This document shows positions 1-8,607 of a stretch of DNA of 14,717 nt, one piece after another. The stretch is from Pascua guehoae (taxonomy: Eukaryota > Basidiomycota > Tremellomycetes > Trichosporonales > Trichosporonaceae). Under the pieces are notes generated by a model that had not been told where the DNA came from, did not search any database, and saw only the letters and a program-made list of their open reading frames with translations. The position numbers and the translations under genes are program-made. The DNA lies in assembly GCA_001600415.1 (NCBI GenBank), contig BCJX01000024.1:1-14717 (forward strand), read 5' to 3'. Positions within the stretch are counted from its first letter, which is position 1; each line of letters begins with the position of its first letter.

Positions 1-190
1 GCAACCTCCTACCTTCCATTGTTGTGACTCCCAGCGGTACCTTCACCCCCGCGTCTCGTCCAACGCGCTATCTCGACAGATATCAATCGATAAACATCAA
101 AACTCGATTGCTTCTGCCCATTACCTAATTCGTCTACCACGACCCCATTCCGGCATCTTACAACGGGCCCCCCGCCGCAGCCAACGGATT

Positions 191-213
191 CGCCTGCAGG
201 CAGCTTGCAGGCG
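191..213 (+). promoter_or_regulatory. Perfect hairpin 20 bases before the start codon of the first gene
   Basis: CGCCTGCA at 191-198 is exactly complementary to TGCAGGCG at 206-213, with a 7-base loop. The 8-bp, GC-rich stem ends 19 bases before the ATG at 233, so it would lie in the 5' leader if transcription starts further upstream. It could slow scanning or bind a protein, or it may be chance. The symmetry is seen directly; the role is inference. Confidence 0.5.
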
Positions 214-232
214 TGTGGCAGCCCTCCACCAA

Positions 233-2398
233 ATGTCTGACTCTGACCCTGTAAGCTTTCCATGCCAAGCCCTGTCCATCCCTGCTGACAGTGTTCGTAG
301 CCTCCCAAGCGTAACCGTCAGGGTAAGCAACGTCGGGCAGCCAAACCCCCCAATGTCGAGCCCAATGTCGACGTGAGTCTTGCATTCTGCCTCCACTTGG
401 ACTTCTGATGCTGACCCCTCCAGCAAGACCGTAAACCCAAGCGCCCCAGGCCCAAGCGTGATATCGACGCTGCCATTGAACGCCTTCAGGTGGGTGATAG
501 TGCTGCTGCCCTGGCCTTCCTCACTGATCATGCCCTTAGAATGATCTCTATCTAGCCTCAAATGATTTTCACGACATTAGCGACCATGAGCACATGCTGC
601 TGGGCAAGCTTGACATCTGCAGCCAGCTTTTTCGGGAGCAGAACTTTATCCTTTTGTCCATTCTCGACAATATCCAGCGCAGGGAGAACGGCTTTGAGCT
701 CAACCTCGCCCAACCTCCTCTCCCTTATACATACGGTGGTTTCCCAGCATGGCCGGTCATGCACCCGATCCTGAGGCAACAGCCAACCCCCGTTCCTCAG
801 GCCAACACTTTCAACAACAACGCAGACCCCCCACCCCCAGCACCACCGTTTGAAAACTGGACAGCTTGGCCTTACTACCCTGAGGCGCCACCCATCGGCC
901 AGGACGAGATGCCCACGCCACCCATCGGCCAGACGAGATGCCCCTTGATGCCGAGGGCCAGGTCCCCGTTGCCCACAGCAAGACTCCCCTGCCCCAAGCC
1001 AGGCGCCCGCGCACTGCCGACAGCCACCACGTTGACGAGCACTGTGACAAAAGCAACGGCAAGAGCGACCTCGAGAACAAAGCCGAGAGCTGTGTCGACA
1101 GCCGCATCGACAGCCCGCGCACTGTTGACAGCCACCGCGTCCACGAGAGCCGCGTCGAGGGCCGTGTCGAGAGTGACCTCGAGAGCGACGTTGAGAGCTG
1201 TGTCGACAGCCGCGTCGACAGCCCGCGCACTGCCGACAGCCACCGCCTTGACGAGAGCCGGGTTGAGCGCGTTGACGAGAGCCGGGTCGAGCGCGTTGAC
1301 GAGAGCCCCGTCGAGCGCGTTGACGAGAGCCCCGTCGAGGGTCGTGTCGAGAGCAGCGCCCAAGACAGCCGCGCACAAGACAGCCGCGCCCACGACAGCC
1401 ACGGCCCAACCAACGCCGGGCGCATCCCCATTGACGACCATTCTGGGCAGACTCGCCCGATGTACCAACGTATTGCTGTTCCTGGGTTGCAACAATAACA
1501 ATGGCAGGCGAGTCTACAAGCATCGTGTTGTTGACCCGTCCTTATCGCTTGACCACCTGGTTCCATGTTTTATCCCATCCTATAATACTGCCGACACGCC
1601 AGTCCAACGATCGTCATAACCACTCCGCCCGTCAACGTACCCACGCCACTCCGCAAGCGCAGCTTTAATCAACTCTACGAAGACTACGGGTTGACAGCGG
1701 CCCTCCCCGTGTTGCCGTCACCCGAGACACCAACGAGCTCGACAGTTTCAAGGGCCGGCGGCGAGTGAGGCGTCGAAGAAATCGACCTCGTTGAATAAGG
1801 ACCTCTCTACCTTTGAGGCATTCCAGAAATCAAACGGTGAGGCTACCGTGGCTTGTTGTTTGCTGACACTGGCTAGACATGACCGCCGTGGACAAGCTCG
1901 TTGGCGGCAAATTCGACGAGATCCAGACTCTCATCGACTCCAACAAGGAACTTGCCAAGGAGACTAAGGAAACTATCAAGGAGACGAAGGAGCTCAACAA
2001 GTCCTTAAAGATTACCCAGAGCCGGTGAGCACAGCCAGGCTGTTTCCATTCCAGACCGACAAGCTTTTCTGACATGGCAGGTCTCAGAACGCCCTGCGCG
2101 AGGCCATTGGTCTTCCCTGGGCACGCGTACCGACCGGCAAGGAGGCCGAGTCTGGACTGCCGGTGAGCAAAATACCATTCGCCATTTGCCGCGCGCTGAC
2201 TCAAAGCCGATTACGTCGTACGAGGACCTGGTGGCCATGTCCCGCGCCGACCTGCTCGCGTGGCTCCGTCTGTACGCGGGTGACGACGCCTTGGAGGCCA
2301 CGGACGATGTCCTTCTCCGCGGCATCACGGTCGCTATTGGCGTGCCCCCCGTCCCGTACCAGCTTGCGCGTAAGCGCGCGCGCACTGAGGGCGATTGA
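233..2398 (+). CDS. Uncharacterised hydrophilic, probably nuclear protein with coiled-coil ends and a repeat-rich middle; reading frame broken
   Basis: I do not recognise the family. Clear exons are 233-250, 301-372, 424-489, 540 onward, then 1746-1836, 1877-2024, 2081-2162 and 2207-2398. The clear introns are 40-56 nt with good donors and CTGAC/CTGAT-type branch sites. The ATG at 233 has a good context (CACCAAATG). Residues 7-42 are strongly basic, including the NLS-like RKPKRPRPKR at about 33-42. About 53-105 looks helical (DHEHMLLGKLDICSQLF), followed by a Pro/Asn-rich stretch (PPPPAPPFENWTAWPYYPE). The middle has 36-residue and 8-residue repeats rich in D, S, R and E. The C-terminal part has a coiled coil with repeated KET (LAKETKETIKETKELNKSLK), then a helical tail ending ARKRARTEGD. 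The frame shifts near 932 inside a tandem duplication. Restoring one base there, plus provisional introns at 1462-1602 and 1709-1745, gives about 565 residues. Without it, translation runs in another frame to a stop at 1617-1619. It may be a real gene with an assembly error, a polymorphic null or a young pseudogene. Confidence 0.6.
887..945 (+). repeat. 30-nt tandem duplication whose second copy lacks one base
   Basis: GCCACCCATCGGCCAGGACG begins at 887 and recurs at 917, but the second copy has CCAGACG in place of CCAGGACG. The first copy is 30 nt (PPIGQDEMPT); the second is 29 nt, which shifts the frame from the one entering at 540 to the one open at 938-1498. The downstream frame continues the same motif (DEMP, then LDAEGQV), so the deletion is probably secondary. 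Confidence 0.8.
1085..1357 (+). repeat. Coding repeats: two 108-nt units and three 24-nt units
   Basis: GAGAGCTGTGTCGACAGCCG starts at 1085 and again at 1193, exactly 108 nt (36 codons) apart, and the similarity extends on both sides. Three near-identical 24-nt units follow at 1262-1285, 1286-1309 and 1310-1333, with a degenerate fourth at 1334-1357. In the 938 frame these read CVDSR(I/V)DSPRT and VERVDES(R/P). Unit lengths are multiples of three, so several frames stay open: one plus frame reads as Ala/Thr/Ser/Arg-rich and the minus frames are open too. Confidence 0.85.
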
Positions 2399-2973
2399 GA
2401 CGCCGACAGCCCCTCTGTCCCCACCCACTTGACGACGGCCTCACCTACTTGACGACTCCCCCGCCCCCCCGTGACGCTTTTTCTGCTCTGTAGCCTATGT
2501 TATGCCAACGCACCGCCCCACCGTGTCATATTATTGCATACCCTCAAAGTATCAGGCTGCTAGTAGAGTACTACACGTCGTGGTCGATCCATCATTCGCC
2601 GCAATCTATAATTTACCGTATCGGGTGCCCCCGCCATGGATGATTCCTCCGGCTCGTCTCCCAGACAGACACGACGGACGAGCCGAGACAACAGCGGCGA
2701 GGGTGAGGGTGCAAGCGCAGACATCGAGCAGGAATAAAACGTCGAGCCGGGCGCGTCGAGACATGATACAGTTTTCGTGTGTATGAGACAGTGGACAGTA
2801 GCCGGGTGGGCGGCGAGGTGGGCGAGATGGGGCAAGGTGAAGCCGAGGGGTTGGAGGATGGGGCTGGGGCATGTGGGCAGAGTGGACGGTGTGGGTCATG
2901 AAATAAACCGACAGCTAACGAGCCGTGTTGGCTCGACTGCCGCTCCGCTCTGCGCCGGCTGCCACACACGAGC
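2399..2973. other. Convergent spacer between the first two genes
   Basis: This stretch holds no convincing gene; the short open frames have ordinary noise composition and no matching splice signals. It should contain both 3' ends. AATAAA occurs on the + strand at 2733-2738 and 2902-2907, the first 335 nt beyond the stop of the upstream gene, so its use as a polyadenylation signal is only possible. I see no equivalent on the - strand. Confidence 0.6.
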
Positions 2974-5346
2974 TCATGCCTCGATCCAGCCTGGTGTGGG
3001 CGGGTTGAAGCGCAATGGCGGGCCGCCAGAGAGGCTATGGCCGAGCGCGGCAAACTCGTCCTCGAGGACCTTGCGCGCAATCGTGTCGCCGTGTCCGACG
3101 AGGAACGCGTAGTGTCGCTGTTGGGTTAGTGGGTCTTGCGGGGGATGTAGGGCTGGGCAGGCCGTGGGTTCTGTCCTCCTGTCCTCGTACAGCCCGGCTC
3201 ACTCACCTTGAGCCTCAAGTCGACCTTGTTCAACAAGTCGATAATCCCCGGTGTGAGCTTCTGGCCCTCGCCCACGAGCGTGTGCCCGATTGGCATTTCG
3301 CCCAGGAGCGCCGCGTCGCTCGCGACCTCGCCGGCCGTTTGGCTGCTCCCCGTCGTGCTGGGGCTCGCGCCGGGGCCGTTGCTCCCGCTCCCATTTGCGC
3401 CGAGCCACACAAATGTCGACGGGTGCAACAGCGTCCCGTGCACGTCGTCAATGTTGCGTCCGCGCCCCGCGGGCAGGATCATCGCGAGGAATTTCTTGTA
3501 CACGTCGCGCACGATCGAGCACGTCGAGGCGTGGACTTGGAAGTAGTCGGGTGTGAAGGGCTGGAGTCAGTGGGAGGTGGCAGGGGGAAGGGCGCCAGTG
3601 GCAGGTGGGGAGAAAGAGGAAGTGAAGGAGATGTGGTGGCGACGTGTTCGCGTGGATGTCATTCTCAAGGCTGCTCAACACAGGTTGTGCGATACGCGCG
3701 CTGCACAATACAGTCACCGCCAGCAGCCGCTCGCCTCGTTGCCGCCATCCACTTCGCGAGGCAAGCAGAGTCCAACCAGCCTCCCCGTCTACGGGCGCGC
3801 TCCAACTCACCATGACAGCTAAGACGAGGAACGACTCGCTCGTCGCGTCCACTGGCGCTATCGTCACCTCTGCCGTGGCCGTGTTGGTCGCGGCCGATGG
3901 TCGGACCATTTTTGCGCGTTGGGGGCGGAAGAAGTTGCGCTGGGGGTGGTTAGCAGACGGACGCGTCGAGGACGTTTCTGGCTGCGACGGCGTTCTCTCG
4001 GAGATGTAGCGGTCTTATCTGACAGCGCTCCCGGGCTCAATGGGCCGCCGGGACGATGTCGGCTCTGCCATCTCGTTGTCCCTCGTCTGGTCTGGCCGAC
4101 TGCTTGCCATCGCGGACCTCTCCTCTGGCTTTCTTCGACCTCGTCTAGTTCTCGCGACATTCTCCATGTGCCCTCCTCCGACCTGCTTTGACCTCTTCGA
4201 CCCCTCGACCTCCTCAGCCTCCCCGCCTCGCTGTCGACCTCCTGTTGACCTCCTGTCGACTTCCTCTCGGCCTCCTCTCGACCTCCTCCGCATACTCCCA
4301 TCCACTCGGCTCTCGCCCACCTCTATTCCCCTCCACCACCTCGGCCACCGCACAGCTACCTCTCACCCTGGACTGCTCACCATCTGTCTGTTGCCACTCA
4401 CCAAGGGCCCAATTGTCCCTCCCTTGCGCTCGCTCTGCTCTGCCCACGACTCCCACTCGTCGAGTAACTTTACGACGGCGCGCAAAAAGTCGCCCGCGCC
4501 GGTAATGTCAAATATGGCAGCGAGGGACAGGCCGAGCGCGTACTCTTGGCGTGCGAGCGTGTCGAGCATCTTTGCGCCGAGGGCGGATTCGAGCGCCGAG
4601 CGCGCGACATGCACGCTGTTGAGCCACGGGACGTCGCTGGGGTTAGTGTGGGGTGTGGGGAGGGGATCTGGATGGGGGACTCGAGGTGTGGAATGCGGAT
4701 GCGGGCGGGACGCGGGATGCATCCGGCGTATCTCTCCCCGCACAACGACCCGACGTCGACTCACCCATTATACCACTGCATGAGATAGCTCCACGCGACG
4801 AGGCGCTCGCGGACGAGGGAATAGACGTCGTCGACACGGCGGATGCTGCGTGGTGTGCTCCCGGACCGGGCGTGGCCGTACACGCTCATGCTGATCGAGT
4901 TTGCCGTGCTCGAGCTGACGCTGCGGCCGCCGCCCGTGTGCCCGGGCACGGAGCGCGACGACTCTGCGTAATACGTCGTCTCGTGCGACTCGTCGCTGCT
5001 GGAAATGGACGGCGTGTAGCTCGCCGCTGGTGGCGCGTACGAGGACGGTGGCGCGTTGTACCCCGCGCGCGGGGGTTTGCCAAGAGCGGCGAGGAGGGAC
5101 TGGTGTTAGTGCGTGTGTATGCGTGCGCGTGCGTATGGGACAGTGTGCACGAGGTCTGTCGCGAGCATGACGCCGAGATGGCCGCAGCGGCGACGCCGAT
5201 GCATGTACAGGTGGATGCGGCCACGTACCGAAGATTGCTGCAGTCAGCGCCGTTCCCCAACTAGGTCGCATCGCGCCGCATCCGCTCACCTTGCGCCTCA
5301 TGTTGGCCGACTTGCCGATGGTCCCAAAGTCCATCGGGGGGGGCAT
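2974..5346 (-). CDS. Uncharacterised six-exon protein, 417 aa, helical core with Ser-rich N-terminus
   Basis: I do not recognise this protein. Exons on the minus strand are 5346-5290, 5099-4765, 4636-4402, 3939-3811, 3560-3207 and 3117-2974. All junctions have GTGAG donors and branch sites such as CTAAC before CAG, and the phases match throughout, giving 417 residues. Residues 1-19 (MPPPMDFGTIGKSANMRRK) precede a Ser/Pro/Tyr-rich, probably disordered segment to about 100. About 105-200 forms a dense amphipathic helical region (DDVYSLVRERLVAWSYLMQW, then ALGAKMLDTLARQEYALGLS). A second folded part covers about 253-308 (PFTPDYFQVHASTCSIVRDV). A Gly/Ser/Thr-rich insert lies at about 309-330, and the C-terminal part (IIDLLNKVDLRLK, then IARKVLEDEFAALG) follows. 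There is no signal peptide or clear membrane segment, so a cytosolic adaptor-like role is possible but is inference. The first ATG after the divergent promoter region was taken as start. The introns at 3940-4401 (462 nt) and 3561-3810 (250 nt) are long for this window. Confidence 0.8.
4170..4300 (-). repeat. Purine-rich GAGGTCGA-type repeat inside an intron
   Basis: The 462-nt intron of the minus-strand gene contains imperfect repeats that read GAGGTCGA / GAGGTCAA / GAGGTCGACAG on the minus strand (TCGACCTC and TCGACCTCCTGTTGACCTCC on the plus strand). One strand is almost all purine-rich blocks. It lies between good splice sites, so it is not coding; open frames through it (Arg/Glu/Gly-rich) are artefacts of the repeat. 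Confidence 0.6.
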
Positions 5347-5651
5347 CGTCGCCGAGCGTTCTGTGTGTGATCTCGCGCGACGGGGCGGGACGCAGAGCGC
5401 GGGACGTGGGACGCAATGGAGAAGAGCAGAGAGAGGGGAGTTGAAGGCAATGGATGAAGCAAACGCCGTATGTATTGTCCAGCACGTCGTACCCACTCCC
5501 GGGCCACCGCCCGCCCAGGCGGCGTACCTTCTGTACCTACAGTAGTAGTCCACGCTGCGTGCCAGTTATTTGTATTTTGCCTCCCCGCCTTCGGCAACCT
5601 CCACTTTCACTTTCACTTTGGTTCCTCTCTCCACCCCAATCCACCACTCCA
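5347..5651. promoter_or_regulatory. Divergent promoter region between the 417-aa gene and the CHI-domain gene
   Basis: Start codons of the two genes point away from each other and lie 305 bases apart, so both promoters and leaders must fit here. CTTTCACTTTCACTTT occurs at about 5605-5621, three TTTCAC-like repeats roughly 30-45 bases before the ATG at 5652, probably in the leader. I see no convincing TATA element. Confidence 0.6.
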
Positions 5652-7750
5652 ATGCCACCCCGCCTGGCACCCCTCGTCCGCGCCGCCGCCGCGTCGTCGC
5701 GCACCCACGCGCCCCGCTCCGCACGCGCCCTCGCGGGCCTCGTCGGCGTCGGCGTCCTCGGCGCCGCAGCCTACTCTGTCGGTGCGTCCAGGCCAGCTCC
5801 GACGCTGCAGCTCTGGGGGAGGGGGCGGAATGGGACTCTGGCGCCCAAGCCACCCGGCGTCCCGGCAGCTCGCGGGCCAAGCAAAGCTCGCAGCCGGGTC
5901 TTGTCGTCATCGGTCCATGTCGGACACCCATGCTGGGCCTCGACGCCGCCGCCCCATAGCCCCCCGACGCCACCGTCCACCGCTGACTGCTGACCGCCAG
6001 ACTACGACCGCACGTTTGCGGGCCTCAGCGGCCTCCGCGCCGACGTGCATGCACGCTGGGTAGTGCACTGCGATGCGGCAAAGGCGCGAAAGGCGGTGGT
6101 TGAGGGCAAGGGTGAGTTGGAGTTTGGGATGAACGGGTTTGGCAACGTTGAGATGGTGCTCTTCTGCTGCTCGTGTAGGGGACAAATGGAGCGGTCTGCG
6201 ATCTGCCATCTGCAGTCTGCGGTGTGCCATCTGCGCTGTGCCATCTACGGTCTGCGGTCTGCTGTCTGCGGTCTACAGTCTTCGGCAACATGGCACATGG
6301 TCTCCACCATGCTGGAGCCAAGTGCTCATGCCTCTGCTACTGCTCCTGCTGCTCTTGCTACTCTTGCTACTCCCGCTGCTCCTGCTACTCCTGCTGTTCC
6401 TGCCGTCCTTGGTACTGCTCCTGCAGCCCCTCTTTCCCCACCAGCTCCGACCACTACCGCCAATGCTCCGCCTCTCCCGGAGACACGCATACTGCCAACG
6501 CTAACACGCAGTCGACCCCGCCACCTCGGTCTCACACCCACTCACACTCAAGCCCGCGTCCGCGCCCGACCTTGCGCTCGTCGGCGTCGGCGTGCGCACC
6601 GTCTCCTTTATCAAGATGAAGGTGAGTGCGGTGTCGGGCGCGCGCCCATCTGGGCTAGAACAGCACCATTCCTTCAAAGCCAACCTAATATCCCCTCATC
6701 CCCTCATATCGCCCGCCCGTCCCCTCCCCGACCCTAGTACACCATCCTAACCCCCAGGTCTACTCGGCGGGCTTCTACGTCGACTCGTACGCCCTCGGCA
6801 AGCTCAAGACGCTCCCGGGCTGGGGGGACTTTGAGGCCGCCGCGCTCGCGGGCCCGCAGAGCGAGGAGCTCGTCCAGGAGCTGCTCGACTCGCCAGCCGC
6901 CGTCGCTGTGCGCGTTGGTGAGTGCTGGGATGTCGGGGTTGATAAAGTGTGGGCTGACCCTGTTCTCTTGCTCTGCTGCCTGGTCTTGGGTCCGTTGCCG
7001 TCACGACCTCACTGCTATTTCACCCCGTCTCCTTGATCATCCTCCAACATTGCTCCTCTACCCCCGCACAACCCCACTCAACGCCACCAAACCCACCACC
7101 CGACCCACGCCCCACCCAACCCCATAACGCTACCTCCCACCAGTCCCCGTCCGCAACACGGACTTTGGCCACCTCCGCGACGGCATGACACGCACGCTCC
7201 TCGCGCGCCAAAAGACGGCGCGCGCGTCGGGCGCTCTCGGCGAAAAGGACGACGAGCGCATCTCATCGGCGCTTCAAGACTTCAAGGCCCTGTTCCCCGC
7301 CGGCTCGGTGCCCAAGGGCCGCCAGCTGCTGATTGTGCGCTCTGCCGACGGCCACCTGTTCCTCGAGTACGAGGGCCGCGTCCTCGGCGGCGTATATGAC
7401 AAGTGGGTCGCGGACAATATGGTAAAGGCGTACTTTGCGCCGCACAATGTCATTTCGTCTCATGTAAGTCTGGCTTTGGTGGGCGATGGGTACGGGTGGC
7501 GCGTTGAGCGTGGTGTCGGGGCGGGTCTGGAGGGGTTCTGGCGGGGGTCTGGCGGGGCTGGCGGGGTTGTCGCGAATGATGGCGCACGCAGGAGCGTTCC
7601 TGCATCAAACGCATGGAAGAGGAGGCTGCCGGCAGTGCGCGACACCACGCTTCGTGTCCCACCCCACCGCAGACTCGACCGTGACCAAACACTAACCGCC
7701 AGCTCCGCGACGACGTCGCGCACTCGCTCGAGGAGCGTATCAAGGCCTAA
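5652..7750 (+). CDS. AIM18: Mitochondrial chalcone-isomerase-fold protein, Aim18/Aim46 family, 292 aa
   Basis: Exons are 5652-5781, 6001-6111, 6512-6621, 6758-6917, 7144-7463 and 7703-7750; phases agree at every junction. The N-terminus (MPPRLAPLVRAAAASSRTHA) is Arg/Ala/Ser-rich with no acidic residues, as in a mitochondrial presequence. It is followed by a hydrophobic segment (LAGLVGVGVLGAAAYSV, about 27-43) that could anchor it in the inner membrane. The CHI domain runs from about 81 to the end. Family hallmarks are VGVGVRTVSFIKMKVYSAGF (about 104-123), a domain-central VRNTDFGHLRDG and the C-terminal block with KGRQLLIVRSADGHLFLEYE and MVKAYFAPHNVIS. Arg about 109 in GVRTV aligns by motif with the Arg of plant chalcone isomerase. 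In yeast Aim18/Aim46 the equivalent Arg is tied to heme binding rather than flavonoid chemistry. Fungal members are not known to make flavonoids, so enzyme activity should not be assumed. Which yeast paralogue is closer cannot be told here. Confidence 0.88.
6191..6425 (+). repeat. Two simple-repeat tracts in intron 2 of the CHI-domain gene
   Basis: The 400-nt intron 6112-6511 contains a tract at 6191-6280 built from 7-11-nt variations on GGTCTGC and CATCTGC. A second tract at about 6330-6425 is made of CTGCTCCTGCTACT-like triplets. Both lie between a good donor (GTGAGT at 6112) and a CTAAC branch site with CAG acceptor ending at 6511, so they are intronic. Open frames through them encode only Leu, Ala or Cys runs. 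Confidence 0.75.
7516..7567 (+). repeat. G-run tract in intron 5 of the CHI-domain gene, likely G-quadruplex former
   Basis: Within intron 7464-7702 there are about seven runs of three to five G separated by short loops (CGGGGCGGGTCTGGAGGGG and onward). This fits the usual sequence rule for an intramolecular G-quadruplex on the sense strand, hence possible in the pre-mRNA. Function is inference. Confidence 0.6.
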
Positions 7751-7928
7751 ACTGGAACTATGGCGGAAGGCAAATGTACAACAACACACACTACTCATGC
7801 ATGCACTGCCCATTGTCAACTGCACACCGCGGCCCGCCGCGCCGTTCGGCTGGACGACCAGCAGGACCTAGCCGCGGCGACAGTTGCATACCACACTGCC
7901 CCGAACAGGTGTGCGATACAGTAATAGG

Positions 7929-7944
7929 GCCTGCAGCTGCAGGC
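7929..7944. repeat. 16-bp perfect palindrome GCCTGCAGCTGCAGGC
   Basis: The sequence equals its own reverse complement. It lies 179 bases past the stop of the CHI-domain gene in the convergent spacer, followed at once by ACCTACCTGCACCTGCCTGC repeats. It could form a cruciform or be a binding site; there is no evidence of use. Confidence 0.7.
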
Positions 7945-8285
7945 ACCTACCTGCACCTGCCTGCACCCACCTGCCCTGCCTGTACGTAGCCGGGTGGACG
8001 CCAGCCCACTGACCCCCGTTTGGCCGCTTGGGCCAGCCCTGTGAGTTTCAGCCACGTCAAAATCAGCCTTGGCACAGCTCGGTCATCATTCTGTCTGAAA
8101 CGAGCGTGCCTCGTGGCTGCATGCGCGCCCGGACGCTGGCACATGCTGTGCATCATGTGCATGCTGTACAAGAACACATTAGGCGACGTGCCCCGTGCGA
8201 ACGCACGCCGTGGCACGTCTTGTCCACGACGTGGCAGTCTAGCCGCACGGTCACCGTGTATAAAGTGCTAGTGGTAGGTAAGAAA

Positions 8286-8340
8286 GGGGGGTAGGGTAGG
8301 GTAGCGAGTGCGAGTGCGAGTGCCAGTGCGAGTGTGAGTT
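8286..8340 (+). repeat. GGGTA run followed by GCGAGT hexanucleotide repeat
   Basis: GGGGGG at 8286 is followed by TAGGG units to about 8304, then imperfect GCGAGT/GCCAGT/GTGAGT units to 8340. It is a short simple-sequence tract in a convergent spacer. The TAGGG units recall telomere repeats, but three copies within gene-rich DNA do not indicate a telomere. Confidence 0.65.
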
Positions 8341-8607
8341 GATGGAGAGTGATTATTAAGGGGTGGGCGGCCAGGCCCGGTAGCGCCAAATATGCTCGTG
8401 GGGTGGTGTGTTTTTGCTGCTCGTGTCTCCGTTGGATGTGGGGTGTGCGCGTGGGCCGTGGGCGAGGTGCGTATGCCGAGTGCCGTGCGGAGTGCGGAGT
8501 GCCGTGGCGCCGAATGCCGTCGTCTCGAGTTCGAACGCGCGGTGGACAAGCTCGCATCGCAGACGCGGCTGTAGGCACGTCGCCGCCGCCGACACAACCT
8601 CGGCCGC

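Larger units (their letters stand above)
7751..8607. other. Convergent spacer between the CHI-domain and SKT5-like genes
   Basis: The 857 bases hold both 3' ends and no gene I can support. It contains a 16-bp palindrome at 7929-7944 followed by CCTGC-type repeats to about 7982. It also holds a GGGGGGTAGGGTAGGG run at 8286 with GCGAGT repeats behind it, and a GTGCGGAGTGC-rich patch near 8485-8510. GTTCGAAC near 8528 resembles a tRNA T-loop, but no cloverleaf can be built around it. Confidence 0.6.

Noticed and set aside
558..1566. Long minus-strand open frames (up to 321 codons) opposite the first gene
   Set aside because: They are Arg/Gly/Cys- or Leu/Ser-rich and exist because the repeats are multiples of three. 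They lack splice or start context, while the plus strand has good introns on both sides.
2502..2899. Small open frames in the first convergent spacer
   Set aside because: No conserved-looking composition, no splice partners, and they overlap each other on both strands.
6326..6541. Ala/Val-rich or Leu-rich small protein in the CHI-domain gene intron
   Set aside because: It is translation of a trinucleotide-like repeat between good splice sites.
8286..8304. Telomere-like TAGGG repeats
   Set aside because: Only about three units, between two ordinary genes; no sign of a chromosome end.
8510..8570. Possible tRNA because of GTTCGAAC
   Set aside because: No paired T, D, anticodon or acceptor stems can be drawn on either strand.
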